DNA from: Clostridium felsineum DSM 794
Lineage (GTDB): Bacteria; Bacillota; Clostridia; Clostridiales; Clostridiaceae
NCBI RefSeq assembly: GCF_002006355.2
Contig: NZ_CP096980.1
Location: forward strand, 3,100,001 to 3,164,000
Direction: 5' to 3'
Length of the DNA: 64,000 nucleotides
Made by a program: the position numbers and the translations under genes. How positions within the stretch are numbered: the first letter of the stretch is position 1; every line of letters begins with the position of its first letter. Shown here piece after piece: positions 15,327 through 25,172 of this stretch. The notes below the pieces were generated by a model. The model did not search any database. It was given only the letters and a program-made list of their open reading frames with translations, and was not told the DNA's origin.

Positions 15327-16085
15327 TTAAATTGTTACAATTGAAATATAATTCTTAAAGCTTCCTATATTTTTCGTTACTTTCATTAAATCTTCAGCGC
15401 TTATTTTCCATGTATGATCACCTGTACTCTTGTGTTTAAAATATATATAATTAAATCTATTGCCTGAATATATTTTAATCCCATTTTTAAAACAGTCTTC
15501 TACAAACATTGCATCCTCTGCTAGACTAACATTTCTAAATTTCACCTTGCTAAAAACATTTTTTTTAATAAGTAATGTAGACCCTGCTATATTAGGTATA
15601 TATTTTTCATTTCCTTCAGGATACATTAATTGAAGTTTATTATATCCTTCATAATATACAAAAAAAGATGCCTTTCCAACAACACTAGCCTTAGAATAAA
15701 TAAGTGATATAATTTCATCTAAGATATAGTTCTCTCCGTAATAATCATCATCGTCCATCTTCAATATATAATTATATTTAGAAATTTTCACTCCATAATT
15801 CAAACATTCCCCAAGAGTAATCTTTTCTGATTTTTTAACTATTTTCACATCAGAAAATAATTTTGCCTTCTTTTTATACTCATTAATACTTAAATTCATT
15901 TTGTTTAATATTATTATCATTTCTTTTTTGTTATAACTCAATCTAGAATAATTATCAAATATGTTTTCAAGGTACTTTATCTTATTTGTACAGACTATTA
16001 TAGATACTCCAGGTTTATAAACTTTTTCATAATTAATTCTATTTTTTATAATTATCTTTTTTTCCCTATCTATATTAAATTTCAT
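15327..16085 (-). CDS. family 2-like glycosyltransferase
   Basis: A 252-residue protein with GT-A features. After a short lead comes GVSIIVCTNKIKYLENIFDNY, then ITLGECLNYGVKISKYNYILKMDDDDYYGENYILDEI, where the run of four Asp contains the metal-binding DxD motif (about residues 130-134). VSLAEDAMFVEDCFKNGIKIY and YFKHKSTGDHTWK fit the conserved ED and acceptor segments. It is the first gene of the leftward glycan cluster; the next, the DegT aminotransferase, starts 24 bases downstream. It is divergent from classical GT2 proteins, so the call is a fold-level one. Confidence 0.75.
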   Translation of the reverse strand: MKFNIDREKKIIIKNRINYEKVYKPGVSIIVCTNKIKYLENIFDNYSRLSYNKKEMIIILNKMNLSINEYKKKAKLFSDVKIVKKSEKITLGECLNYGVKISKYNYILKMDDDDYYGENYILDEIISLIYSKASVVGKASFFVYYEGYNKLQLMYPEGNEKYIPNIAGSTLLIKKNVFSKVKFRNVSLAEDAMFVEDCFKNGIKIYSGNRFNYIYFKHKSTGDHTWKISAEDLMKVTKNIGSFKNYISIVTI

Positions 16086-16168
16086 AGTACCTCTTCTACT
16101 TTATTACTTACTTAATTATTATATGTACATTGAAAACTACAGGTTACATATAATAATTTCAATTAAAA

Positions 16169-16200
16169 TAAGAGATTTCACTAAAAAGTGAAATCTCTTA
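16169..16200 (-). terminator. intrinsic terminator of the desulfurase/DUF3343 operon
   Basis: A perfect 14-bp stem (16169-16182 with 16187-16200) and 4-base loop, followed on the minus strand by TTTTAATT. It lies immediately after the DUF3343 gene and before the glycan cluster. Confidence 0.85.
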
Positions 16201-16204
16201 TACA

Positions 16205-16483
16205 TTAGAATTCAATTCTTCTATAGGTTTTTTTTGTACCATTTCTTTCTATTTTATATAATCCCTTTACTGCTATACTATTACTTTTTATTTCATTTAT
16301 TACTGCTTCCTTAATTTCATCGGTAAACTTCACACTATGTGTACATGAAGTTGATATTGAGCATGGTGTTTGTATTATCTTAGTCTTAATTTTCTTATCA
16401 TTTAATTTACCATAAATATACACAGCATGATTTTGAGATTTAAAAACTACCAAGTATTCATTTTGTAGATCTTTTGTTTTCAT
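16205..16483 (-). CDS. DUF3343 putative Se/S carrier-like protein
   Basis: A 92-residue protein with the DUF3343 pattern: EYLVVFKSQNHAVYIYGKLNDKKIKTKIIQTPCSISTSCTHSVKF. A conserved Cys in the Ser-x-Ser-Cys motif is Cys47, with a second at Cys41. The family is described as putative selenium/sulfur carrier-like proteins and often neighbours cysteine-desulfurase-like enzymes, as here. Lys and other residues after Cys47 differ from the common Ser-Cys-Gly form. The ATG at 16483 is preceded by GAGGTG; a GTG three codons earlier overlaps that site. It is the last gene of a three-gene operon. The carrier function is a family hypothesis. Confidence 0.75.
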   Translation of the reverse strand: MKTKDLQNEYLVVFKSQNHAVYIYGKLNDKKIKTKIIQTPCSISTSCTHSVKFTDEIKEAVINEIKSNSIAVKGLYKIERNGTKKTYRRIEF

Positions 16484-16499
16484 TCTCCTCACCTCTTAA

Positions 16500-17513
16500 T
16501 TAGAGGAGTTTTCGAATCCAAACCCACTCTTTTATTTTACGGGCGCTGTCTATACTCCCTACTACATTAATATGCCTTTGATCCATTAATGTATATAGAT
16601 TTTTTACATTTGCTTTATTAAAATACTTTATCAATGTGTAATATACACTTTTAGTATATTCTACTTTACCCAGTTTGCTTCTATCAAAATATAATTTAGC
16701 TGAAGCATTGCTATCTTTTATAGATATTTGAGCATAAAATCTTCCTTTTTCTGTTGTAAATCTATATAGTCTGTTCATTGCATTTTGTATTTGAAATCTG
16801 TCAGGACACATTTTAAAAATAGGTACATATTTACTACCCACACTATGCCTTGACACTTTTTCATATTCACCTAAATTATAATTTCTTTTATCTGTTTTTA
16901 TTCTTAAATAATAATTTTTATACACTTCATTGTATCCAAGATTTTTAAAGCTATTAATTGCTTCACTACTTATTACTCTATCAATTCTATGTGCTCCAAA
17001 CTTTTCAGCCACACTTTCTATTTTCTTTTCTATCATAGGATATATTTTTCTGTAATCTCCACTGGATATTCTTATATAATGTACAAATACATACTTAGCT
17101 CCACTTTCAGCTAAATTCTCAAAACTAATTACTCCTGATGCAACAACTTTATCGCTATCATAAATTTTTAGTATTACTGTATTTTCACTTAATATTATGT
17201 TTATAAGATTTGAACTTATATTATCAATACTTTTTAAATACCTCTCTTTTTTATCAACATCTTCTAAAACCTCAGTTTGAAGTAATCCTTTTTCTTTATT
17301 TCTCTCTATACTAATTGTTGAAGTTTCTTTTTTAAAAAGAGTATTTTGATTTTCTTTAATAAATTCATTTAATTTTTTTCCTAAATCATAGTATTCTGAT
17401 TTTCCTTCTTCCACAAATTTTTTGTAAAATTTCAATGCCTTAAATATAGTCTCTTGATATTTCAATCCATTTTTTTCAGAATAATCTTTTACCCACTTTT
17501 CAAGATCATCCAT
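16500..17513 (-). CDS. GNAT-like protein of unknown function, clostridial
   Basis: A 337-residue protein with a helical N-terminus (residues 1-55) and a central region (about 95-205) that looks like a GNAT acetyltransferase fold: VILKIYDSDKVVASGVISFENL, then AKYVFVHYIRISSGDYRKIYPMIEKKIESVAEKFGAHRI and LGYNEVYKNYYLRIK. The C-terminal third (RFYAQISIKDSNASAKLYFD onwards) may be a second, diverged copy. The canonical acetyl-CoA loop (Q/RxxGxG/A) is not obvious, so catalysis is uncertain. It lies between the cysteine desulfurase and DUF3343 genes with gaps of 22 and about 16 bases, implying one operon and perhaps a shared sulfur or selenium role. Confidence 0.55.
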   Translation of the reverse strand: MDDLEKWVKDYSEKNGLKYQETIFKALKFYKKFVEEGKSEYYDLGKKLNEFIKENQNTLFKKETSTISIERNKEKGLLQTEVLEDVDKKERYLKSIDNISSNLINIILSENTVILKIYDSDKVVASGVISFENLAESGAKYVFVHYIRISSGDYRKIYPMIEKKIESVAEKFGAHRIDRVISSEAINSFKNLGYNEVYKNYYLRIKTDKRNYNLGEYEKVSRHSVGSKYVPIFKMCPDRFQIQNAMNRLYRFTTEKGRFYAQISIKDSNASAKLYFDRSKLGKVEYTKSVYYTLIKYFNKANVKNLYTLMDQRHINVVGSIDSARKIKEWVWIRKLL

Positions 17514-17535
17514 AACGTCACCTCTTAAAACTTTC

Positions 17536-18675
17536 TTATATCTTTCCTTTATTTATTTCAATTAAAGCCTCAATTAACTTGTCAATATCTTCTATTGTAT
17601 TAAAATATCCTGGACTTACTCTTACGGTGCCCTTATTCTTTGTACCAATAATTTCATGAACTAGTGGTGCACAATGGTACCCATTCCTGACACAAATGCC
17701 TTTTACGTTTAAAATAGCTGCTACATCCGAACTGTCAATTCCATCTATATTAAAAGAAACCACAGCTCCTCTATTATTTAGTTCTGGTCCATAAAGTTTA
17801 ACATAATCTTTATTTTTTAAGTTTGATATAAGATATCTAGTTAGTTCCATTTCATGTTTTGCAATGTTTCTTATTCCAATACTATTTATAAAATTTATTC
17901 CCGCATTCATTCCTACAATACCTGGAGTATTTAATGTACCACTTTCAAATCTATCTGGTAAGAATTCAGGCTGCTCAACAGAAAATGAATTACTCCCAGT
18001 TCCTCCACTTTTAAATTCCGTAAGCTTTATCCCCTCTCTTATATAAAGTGCACCTGTGCCTTGAGGTCCAAAAAGTCCTTTATGCCCCGCAAAAGCCAAC
18101 ATATCTATATTACTTTTTTCAACATCGATATTTAAAACCCCTGCACTTTGCGCTGCATCTACCATAAAACTTATTCCATTTTTATGTGCTATCTCTCCTA
18201 TTTCATCTATATTTTGTATTGTTCCTGTAACATTAGATACATGATTTATTACAATTAATTTTGTATTATCTTTAATCATTCCTTCGATAGTTTGAGGATT
18301 TACAAAGCCATATTGATCAGCCTTTACAATACTTACCTCGATCCCCCTTTTCTTCAAATAACTTATAGGTCTTAATACAGAATTATGTTCCATATATGTG
18401 GTTATTACATGATCTCTTCTTTTTAAAAAGCCTTTTATACCTATATTTAAAGCTTCCGTCGCACTAGATGTAAATATAACATTAAACAAATCTGAAATAT
18501 TAAATAGTTTAGCTATTGCTTCTCTGGTCTCTGTAACCTTATGAGCCGCCTTTATAGCCATATCATAAGATCCTCTTCCTGGATTAGCTGCATAGTTCTT
18601 CATACAATCCATAACATCATCATAAACATTCTTTGGCTTAGGAAAAGTTGTTGCTGAATTATCAAGATATATCAT
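17536..18675 (-). CDS. class V aminotransferase, cysteine desulfurase family
   Basis: A 379-residue PLP enzyme of the NifS/SufS superfamily. The cofactor lysine is Lys199 (FAGHKGLFGPQG); His94-region TYMEHNS and Asp173 (MVDAAQSAG) bind PLP; the persulfide-forming cysteine is Cys335 (GYHCAPLVH) in a short loop like SufS/CsdB. It would release sulfur (or selenium) from cysteine and hold it as a persulfide. The length and ending (VRVSPGYFNTIEDIDKLIEAL) fit the cysteine desulfurase subfamily often found near DUF3343 genes, as here. AGGAGAT precedes the ATG. It starts the operon; there is no IscU or SufU partner alongside. Confidence 0.85.
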   Translation of the reverse strand: MIYLDNSATTFPKPKNVYDDVMDCMKNYAANPGRGSYDMAIKAAHKVTETREAIAKLFNISDLFNVIFTSSATEALNIGIKGFLKRRDHVITTYMEHNSVLRPISYLKKRGIEVSIVKADQYGFVNPQTIEGMIKDNTKLIVINHVSNVTGTIQNIDEIGEIAHKNGISFMVDAAQSAGVLNIDVEKSNIDMLAFAGHKGLFGPQGTGALYIREGIKLTEFKSGGTGSNSFSVEQPEFLPDRFESGTLNTPGIVGMNAGINFINSIGIRNIAKHEMELTRYLISNLKNKDYVKLYGPELNNRGAVVSFNIDGIDSSDVAAILNVKGICVRNGYHCAPLVHEIIGTKNKGTVRVSPGYFNTIEDIDKLIEALIEINKGKI

Positions 18676-18746
18676 AAATTAAATCTCCTAAAATAATTAC
18701 TTATAATATTTTATGATAGCTTATGTAATTATATTATAATAAAGTA

Positions 18747-18776
18747 AAAATCCCATTCATTACTGAACGGGATTTT
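18747..18776 (-). terminator. intrinsic terminator of zapA
   Basis: On the minus strand AAAATCCCGTTCA pairs with TGAATGGGATTTT around a 4-base loop, followed by a T-rich stretch. The stem overlaps the last bases of zapA and lies before the cysteine desulfurase gene. Confidence 0.75.
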
Positions 18777-19398
18777 ATTTAACATTCTTTGATTTTGGAT
18801 TATTATTTAATACCTCAACAACTTCTTTTTTGGCCTTAGCTAAACTAATTTGATTTTCTAGAAACTTATTTTCAAGATCTATTATTTTATATTTTAAAGT
18901 ATGTATATTAAACCTTAATGCCTTATTTTCTTTTTTATATTTTTCTTCACTATCAATGTGACTTTTACTTTCATCTTTTATCTTAATATTTTCAAGCTTA
19001 AGAACATTTATTTGTTCTACTAAATGAGATACTTCTTCGCTTGAAACATTATTTTTTGCTTCTTCTATGTTCTTTAAAAGTTCTTCATTCCTACTATTTA
19101 CATTTTCCATTTCAGATTCGAGTTTTCTTTGAATCTCTTCAAGTGCTGCAATTTTCTTTTCCATAAGTTCCATGCTATCAGCTAATCTTTCATTTTCATT
19201 GCTAAGCTTGAACATATCATCTGTAACATTAAGCGCTGTTAATATCGCCGCATCCGATGTACTTAATCTTTCATTATTACCTAAAATATTTTTAATTTTT
19301 TTATCCACATAATTTCCAACAGTTCTAAGGTATTCTTCTTTTTCTTCACCTTTTAAATTATATTCCATTCCGTTTATTGTTATGGTAATTATATTCAT
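18775..19398 (-). CDS. zapA: cell division protein ZapA, long coiled-coil form
   Basis: A 207-residue protein. The N-terminal ZapA domain (residues 1-75) shows ITITINGMEYNLKGEEKEEYLRTVGNYVDKKIKNIL and SDAAILTALNVTDDMFKLSNENERL. It is followed by a very long Glu/Lys/Asn-rich coiled coil. ZapA binds FtsZ and bundles its filaments at midcell. Typical bacillary ZapA is about 85 residues, so this protein has more than 100 extra coiled-coil residues. GAGGGTG precedes the ATG. It lies downstream of pheST, a common Firmicutes order, separated by a 100-bp inverted repeat. Confidence 0.82.
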   Translation of the reverse strand: MNIITITINGMEYNLKGEEKEEYLRTVGNYVDKKIKNILGNNERLSTSDAAILTALNVTDDMFKLSNENERLADSMELMEKKIAALEEIQRKLESEMENVNSRNEELLKNIEEAKNNVSSEEVSHLVEQINVLKLENIKIKDESKSHIDSEEKYKKENKALRFNIHTLKYKIIDLENKFLENQISLAKAKKEVVEVLNNNPKSKNVK

Positions 19399-19485
19399 AT
19401 AAACACCCTCTTAGTTTTATATGTACATTGTCTATTTGTTTTTTATATGATATTTGACCAATATACTTTAAATATATTTTAACAC

Positions 19486-19586
19486 ATATGGGGTTTCCAA
19501 CTCAACCTCAAAGTTAAACATATATAACAATTATATATTATACTTTTGTAAAAAGATATTTTAACTTTCTATTGGAAACCCCATAT
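19486..19586. repeat. 100-bp imperfect inverted repeat between pheT and zapA
   Basis: The 15-base arm 19486-19500 (ATATGGGGTTTCCAA) has a perfect reverse complement at 19572-19586. Inside them a second pair of about 10 bases (TTTAACTTT-type) matches near 19511-19522 and 19561-19570. The loop is A/T-rich. It could fold in the pheT mRNA 3' region or the zapA leader. It has no T-run typical of a terminator and no open reading frame. Confidence 0.65.
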
Positions 19587-19608
19587 AAGGACTGGAAACT
19601 ATATTTTC

Positions 19609-21987
19609 TTATCTAAGTTCTGCTCCCAAAAGATGTTCAAGGGTTTTTACAATTTTATTTTGAATTTTTTCTACATCCTTATCTGTTAAAGTCTTATTTT
19701 CATCTCTATAAGTAAGTGCATAGGATACACTTTTTTTGCCTTCAGGAACTTGTTTTCCTTTATATACATCAAATAGCTTGAAGCTCTCTAGTATACTTCC
19801 GCCTTGCCTTTTTATGATATTTTCGATCTCTTGAACAAGTATATCTTCATCGACTAAAATTGAAGTATCTCTTGTTACAGCAGGGAATTTAGGTAACGGC
19901 TTATATTTCTTCTTTAATACTACATTTTCTACTAGTAAATCTAAATCTATCTCTGCTATATAGCATCTCTCATCAATACTATAATTTTCGCTTACATTAG
20001 GGTGAATTTCTCCAAGAGTACCCAAAACAACATTTTTAATTTTTATAACTGCTGTTTTTCCAGGATGGAAAGTAGGATTTTCACTTTCACGAGCATAAGA
20101 AATTTTATTTATCCCTAATATCTCCACTAAGTTCTCTACAACACCTTTTAAATCGAAATAATCAGCTTCACCGTACATACCAATTGTTACTACATTCTTT
20201 TCTTTAGGAATCTCATCTTCATTTTTAGATGGTACGTATACTTTTCCAACTTCAAATAACCTTGATATCTCATTATTGTGCGAATAATTTCTAGCAAGAG
20301 ATTCCATCATAGAATGAATAGTTGTAGTTCGCATAACGCTAAAATCTTCACCTAAAGGATTTCTTATTTTTACAACGTTTCTAAGTTCACTATCTTCTGG
20401 AATTAGTATTTTGTCAAATACCTTTGGACTTATGAATGAATAATTTATAGATTCATTAAGACCACTAGAAATCAATATATCTGTGATAAAATCCTTTATC
20501 TGCTGAATTTTACTTTTACCAGTTCTTACACTTTGAGCTTTTACTATAGTTGAAGGAACATTATTGTAACCATAAATACGAGCAATTTCCTCAGCTACAT
20601 CTTCTTTTATATTTATATCACATCTAAAGGTTGGTGAAAAAACCTTTAATTTATCTTCCTCTATTTCTGTTGTTAATTCCAATCTATCAAGATATTCTTT
20701 CATTTCTTCCTTAGGTATATTAATTCCAAGGAAATTATTTACCCAATTATAATCAACCTCAACTATATTAGGTTCATTCTTAACAGGATATATATCAATT
20801 ACACCTTCTACGATTTCTCCAGCTTTTAACTCCTGAATCAATGTACATGCTCTATTAAGTGCTGTCTCAGCAAGATTTGGATCTAAATCTTTTTCATATC
20901 TTCCTGATGCCTCTGTTCTAAGACCTAATTTTTGAGAAGATATTCTTATATTAGTTCCATCGAAATTAGCTGATTCAAATATTATTTCATGTGTATCTTC
21001 TGTAACCTCAGAATTGAGTCCACCCATTATTCCTGCTATAGCACAATTCTCCGCTCCATCTTTTATCATTAATACATTTGAATCTAAGTTTCTTTCCTCT
21101 GAATCAAGAGTAACAAATTTTTCTCCGTCTTTTGCTCTTTCTATAACAATTTTATTTGAGGTTATCATTTTTTTATCAAAAGCATGCATTGGTTGACCGA
21201 GCTCTAGCATAACAAAATTTGTTATATCGACTATGTTATTTATTGGTCTTACACCAGCAAGCATCAATCTCTCTTGCATCCATGCAGGTGAATCCTCTAT
21301 TTTCACATTCTTGATTACTCTTGCCATATATCTTCTACATAATTCGTCTTTAACCTCAACACTTATTTCATCATTAACGTTTGTTCCTTTTGTTTCTAAA
21401 AAATCTATTTTAACATTTCTGTACTTTGTATTAATTGTGGCAGCTGTTTCTCTAGCTATTCCAATTACACTTAAACAATCCGGTCTATTTGAAGTTATTT
21501 CAAAATCTATAACAGGATTATCCAATCCTAAAACTTCTTTAATATCCTTTCCGATAGGTGCATCCTTATCCAATATCATAAGACCGTGAACATGCTCTTC
21601 ATCGGCAATTCCAAGTTCTTCTTTTGAACACATCATACCATTAGATGGTACTCCTCTAAGCTTACCTTTTTTAATTTTTACGCCTCCTGGAAGTGTTGAT
21701 CCATGAAGTGCAACTGGAACAATATCATTTTCCTTCATATTTTGTGCACCAGTTACAATTTGAACTGGTTCTTCTTTTCCAACCTCTACACTACATATAA
21801 CAAGTTTTTCTGCGTCAGGATGAGGTTCTATTTTTAATATTTTGCCTGTAACCACATTTGTTATTTCATCCCCACTTGTTATTACTTCTTCAACCTTAGA
21901 GCCTGAAAGAGTTAATGCATCTCCAAGTTCCTTAGCATTTATATCAAAATCAACATAATCTTTTAACCATTTAACAGGTACTTTCAT
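19609..21987 (-). CDS. pheT: phenylalanyl-tRNA synthetase beta subunit
   Basis: A 792-residue protein, the usual full length. The N-terminal EMAP-type tRNA-binding domain covers about residues 40-150 ([26 protein letters not shown]); the B3/B4 editing region includes [23 protein letters not shown] and [11 protein letters not shown]; the B5 domain and catalytic-like core follow; the C-terminal anticodon-binding FDX-ACB domain begins near 700 ([17 protein letters not shown]). With PheS it forms the alpha2-beta2 enzyme that charges tRNA-Phe and removes mischarged Tyr. The pheS stop is 21 bases upstream, so expression follows the Phe T-box. AGGAGG precedes the ATG. Confidence 0.97.
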   Translation of the reverse strand: MKVPVKWLKDYVDFDINAKELGDALTLSGSKVEEVITSGDEITNVVTGKILKIEPHPDAEKLVICSVEVGKEEPVQIVTGAQNMKENDIVPVALHGSTLPGGVKIKKGKLRGVPSNGMMCSKEELGIADEEHVHGLMILDKDAPIGKDIKEVLGLDNPVIDFEITSNRPDCLSVIGIARETAATINTKYRNVKIDFLETKGTNVNDEISVEVKDELCRRYMARVIKNVKIEDSPAWMQERLMLAGVRPINNIVDITNFVMLELGQPMHAFDKKMITSNKIVIERAKDGEKFVTLDSEERNLDSNVLMIKDGAENCAIAGIMGGLNSEVTEDTHEIIFESANFDGTNIRISSQKLGLRTEASGRYEKDLDPNLAETALNRACTLIQELKAGEIVEGVIDIYPVKNEPNIVEVDYNWVNNFLGINIPKEEMKEYLDRLELTTEIEEDKLKVFSPTFRCDINIKEDVAEEIARIYGYNNVPSTIVKAQSVRTGKSKIQQIKDFITDILISSGLNESINYSFISPKVFDKILIPEDSELRNVVKIRNPLGEDFSVMRTTTIHSMMESLARNYSHNNEISRLFEVGKVYVPSKNEDEIPKEKNVVTIGMYGEADYFDLKGVVENLVEILGINKISYARESENPTFHPGKTAVIKIKNVVLGTLGEIHPNVSENYSIDERCYIAEIDLDLLVENVVLKKKYKPLPKFPAVTRDTSILVDEDILVQEIENIIKRQGGSILESFKLFDVYKGKQVPEGKKSVSYALTYRDENKTLTDKDVEKIQNKIVKTLEHLLGAELR

Positions 21988-22008
21988 TTTTATCCTCCTA
22001 ACAAAATA

Positions 22009-23028
22009 CTAGAATTGTTTTAAAAATCTCATATCACTTTCGTATAGCTGTCTTATATCATCTATTCCATAGTTAAGCATAACTATTCTATCAAGACCCA
22101 TACCAAAAGCAAATCCACTATATACTTCTGGATCTATACCGCAGCTTCTTAAAACATTAGGATGCACCATGCCACAACCCCAAAGCTCTATCCAGCCTTC
22201 TCCCTTACATACCTTGCAACCTTCTCCTCCACACGCAAAACATGTTACGTCAGACTCTGCTGATGGCTCTGTGAAAGGGAAATGATGAGGTCTAAATTTC
22301 ATCTTAACATCTTCTCCAAACATTTTTTTAGCAAAAGTCTCAAGAGTTCCTTTTAAATCTGCAAAGGTTATCCCTTTATCTACAACAAGACCTTCTACTT
22401 GATAAAATATAGGTGAATGCGTTGCATCAACAGCATCTGATCTATACACTTTACCAGGCGAGATCATTTTTATAGGTGGTTTTTGGTCTAGCATTGTTCT
22501 AACTTGAACTGGAGATGTTTGAGTTCTAAGTACTACATTATCATTTATGTAAAAAGTATCTTGTTCTCCTCTAGCCGGATGATTTTTAGGTATGTTAAGC
22601 ATCTCAAAATTGTACTTATCATACTCTACTTCTGGTCCTTCTTCAATTACAAAGCCCATATCTCTAAATATGTTCTCAACTTTCTCTAACGTTAAGAAGG
22701 TTGGGTGTCTATGACCGACTGTTTGTTTTTTTCCTGGCATAGAAATATCTATAATTTCACTTTGAAGTCTATTACTCTTCTCTTCATTTTTTATCTTTTC
22801 ACTTGCCTCAACAATAAGATTTTCAAGCTTAGCTCTAACCTCATTTGCAAGCTTTCCTATTATAGGCCTTTCTTCCTTTGTCAAGCCTCCCATACCTCTT
22901 AGTATTTGAGTAAGTTCTCCTTTTTTACCAAGATACTTTACTCTTATGTCTTCAATATTTTTCTTGTCTACTGCACTTTTTAATTCGTTTAATGCTTTTT
23001 CTTTTATGGCCTCAAGCTTCTCTTTCAT
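22009..23028 (-). CDS. pheS: phenylalanyl-tRNA synthetase alpha subunit
   Basis: A 339-residue protein of normal length. It has an N-terminal coiled coil (residues 1-85) that contacts tRNA and a class II catalytic core: motif 1 around [22 protein letters not shown], motif 2 [26 protein letters not shown], and motif 3 [21 protein letters not shown] four-cysteine segment ([19 protein letters not shown]) is a visible extra, as in many clostridial PheS. It activates phenylalanine and works with PheT just downstream. AAAGGAGC precedes the ATG, and a T-box leader with a UUC specifier controls the operon. Confidence 0.97.
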   Translation of the reverse strand: MKEKLEAIKEKALNELKSAVDKKNIEDIRVKYLGKKGELTQILRGMGGLTKEERPIIGKLANEVRAKLENLIVEASEKIKNEEKSNRLQSEIIDISMPGKKQTVGHRHPTFLTLEKVENIFRDMGFVIEEGPEVEYDKYNFEMLNIPKNHPARGEQDTFYINDNVVLRTQTSPVQVRTMLDQKPPIKMISPGKVYRSDAVDATHSPIFYQVEGLVVDKGITFADLKGTLETFAKKMFGEDVKMKFRPHHFPFTEPSAESDVTCFACGGEGCKVCKGEGWIELWGCGMVHPNVLRSCGIDPEVYSGFAFGMGLDRIVMLNYGIDDIRQLYESDMRFLKQF

Positions 23029-23059
23029 TGAATTATAAGCTCCTTTCTTTTATATAAAA

Positions 23060-23310
23060 ATAAAAACCGCCCCTATAAAAAGGGACGGATAATCTCCGCG
23101 GTACCACCCAAATTGGATAACCCACTCAATATTTTAACGATATTTAACCGCCATTTGCTAATTTGTACAAAGCTACATTTCACAAATGGAACTCCAGAGT
23201 GAACTTCAATACAACTAGACTTAAAAAGGCTTTCAGCTAATAACCTTTTCTCTCTTAAAATCCTATTATATTTACTCTCTCTTTCAATGCTTCTATTATT
23301 AAGATTGATT
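23060..23310 (-). promoter_or_regulatory. T-box leader of pheST, Phe (UUC) specifier
   Basis: On the minus strand the leader contains the T-box core TGGGTGGTACCGCGG (23110-23096) and a terminator stem (23088-23067) followed by TTTTTATTTTT. The specifier is TTC (23203-23201) in the context GAAG-TTC-A, and AGAGAGTA lies near the start of stem I. Uncharged tRNA-Phe should stabilise the antiterminator; the variable base in TGGT pairs with the A73 discriminator seen in the tRNA-Phe gene at 35161-35236. This fills the gap between pheS and the next gene. Confidence 0.93.
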
Positions 23311-23313
23311 CCT

Positions 23314-23341
23314 ATTATATCACATAAAAATCTTTTTTCAA
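23314..23341 (-). promoter_or_regulatory. sigma-A promoter of pheST
   Basis: On the minus strand TTGAAA (23341-23336), 16 bases, TATAAT (23319-23314), just upstream of the T-box stem I. Confidence 0.75.
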
Positions 23342-23360
23342 TAGTTTATGGAAATTTGTA

Positions 23361-25154
23361 CTAGCTTTTTTTTATTATAGCAAGTACTTTCTCTTTACAT
23401 AAATTATATCCATACACCGATGTAATAATAAAAATACCAATATTATTATATAGATACCTAGACCTTCCCTCAAAGAAAAGCAAGAAAATAAACACACCCA
23501 AAATAGTTATTCGCAAAATAGATAGTTCTTCTTTATCCTTATACTTTTCTTTTAAAAATAATGGAAATACAATAAAAAATATTAGAACAATCCATGCTCC
23601 CTCTAGGAAATGTGCAAAGTATATATATTTATCTGAATTAGGATACATAACGTTTTGAATATTTTTACTAATTCTATCCTTATGCACTAACTTAGATTCC
23701 TTGTAATCACCCTCACCATAAGCATAAAATGTTCCATCTCCAAAAATCCAGCTTGCTTTATTGGATAAAAACTTTAAATATTCTTTAAAACCAAACTCTC
23801 TAAGACGTTTTTTTATTTCAGGAATATTTTGCTTTATTCTATTTTCCTTAGTTTGACTCTTATTATTTAATCTTGCATCCGCAGCATCCACTGCACCATA
23901 CAGTGCTCCTCTATCTTTTATATACTGCTTTTGCATACCTATCATAAGAAAGTAAGTTGGTGGTGTACTGTGTTCATATACATATTTTAATTTATGATTT
24001 AGTATCCCTGAATTATCCAAACTATAATTAAATACATTTAGGCTAAAGATTAATCCTAATAGCATAAGAGCACACTTTAATGCAAATTTTTTAGGATGTT
24101 TTATATTTGTTATTATTAGCACCATAATAATTGCTATCATTACAAATAGACTTGTTGGCTTCATCTTATAAGCAAACATAGCTACAATACCTATTAATAT
24201 ATACACCGGTAGCTTAACTTTATTTCTTTTGATTTCTTTTGACTTCAAATACAAATATAATATAAGCAGCGGATAAATCATTCCTAATATATCCGTATAC
24301 GGAGTAGTAACCCAACAAGACAATATTACAAAAATAAACGAAAAGAATAGAGATGTAATTGCACCTTCAATACCAATTACCTTTTCACAAATTAAATATA
24401 TTAAAAGTACTGATATATTCATTACAACAACATTTAATATTGATGCTGCATACAAAGAATGTACTACACCAAAAACCTTCAAAAATTTAAAGTATAAAAT
24501 CAAAACACTAAGTAAACCTAAATTATTAGGATATAATACATAGTACTGTGAATTGACAATTTTACCTTTGTCCATAAAGGCGATAACATCACTAAACACC
24601 ACACCAGAATCCCAATTAGGAGAAGTGGTCTGGAGTCCATAAGCAATAATTAATTGTGTTATTGAAAAAGTAGCTATAACTAAAGCTAACATAATATACA
24701 TTTTATCTCTGTGTTTGATAAAATACTCACAAATATTTTTAATTATGCCTGTCATGGAAAAAAGTAAAAAGAGAATAAAGATTGAAAAAAGAAAAGCCAA
24801 ATCTATATTATAATGTATAATATCAACTCTATTAAGAATGATAATATTTAAAAATACCCAAAATAAGCAGGCCAAAGTAATCTTATGTATAATAATTATT
24901 ATTGGATTTTCTCCAATTAATAAGTTTTTGCTTACTTGTATCTTAAAAAAGCAAAAAAATAATGAAAATCCTCGTAATGCTAGAAAGTAAATTAAAATTA
25001 ATACTAAATTTACAACAAAGATTTTCAAACTGTATCCTCTTTGCCTATTATTAAAAAATATAAAATAATTAGTAATAATAGAGAATACTAAGCTTAAAAA
25101 AAAGTAAATAATACTCTTTTTTCTAATTGGCAAACAATATTTAATTTTTTTCAT
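23361..25154 (-). CDS. polytopic membrane protein, GT39-like glycosyltransferase candidate
   Basis: A 597-residue protein with at least twelve predicted membrane helices and a larger extracytoplasmic segment near the C-terminus (about residues 395-510: YVYEHSTPPTYFLMIGMQKQYIKDRG onwards). The N-terminal loop SPNWDSGVVFSDVIAFMD (about 175-195), with acidic residues between the early helices, and long hydrophobic helices resemble dolichyl-phosphate-mannose or ArnT-type transferases, which move sugars from lipid carriers. No standard motif settles the family. GGGGGT precedes the ATG. The methyltransferase gene ends 18 bases upstream, so it may be co-transcribed from the translation-gene side. 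Confidence 0.55.
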   Translation of the reverse strand: MKKIKYCLPIRKKSIIYFFLSLVFSIITNYFIFFNNRQRGYSLKIFVVNLVLILIYFLALRGFSLFFCFFKIQVSKNLLIGENPIIIIIHKITLACLFWVFLNIIILNRVDIIHYNIDLAFLFSIFILFLLFSMTGIIKNICEYFIKHRDKMYIMLALVIATFSITQLIIAYGLQTTSPNWDSGVVFSDVIAFMDKGKIVNSQYYVLYPNNLGLLSVLILYFKFLKVFGVVHSLYAASILNVVVMNISVLLIYLICEKVIGIEGAITSLFFSFIFVILSCWVTTPYTDILGMIYPLLILYLYLKSKEIKRNKVKLPVYILIGIVAMFAYKMKPTSLFVMIAIIMVLIITNIKHPKKFALKCALMLLGLIFSLNVFNYSLDNSGILNHKLKYVYEHSTPPTYFLMIGMQKQYIKDRGALYGAVDAADARLNNKSQTKENRIKQNIPEIKKRLREFGFKEYLKFLSNKASWIFGDGTFYAYGEGDYKESKLVHKDRISKNIQNVMYPNSDKYIYFAHFLEGAWIVLIFFIVFPLFLKEKYKDKEELSILRITILGVFIFLLFFEGRSRYLYNNIGIFIITSVYGYNLCKEKVLAIIKKS

Positions 25155-25172
25155 TAATACCCCCGAAGAAAT

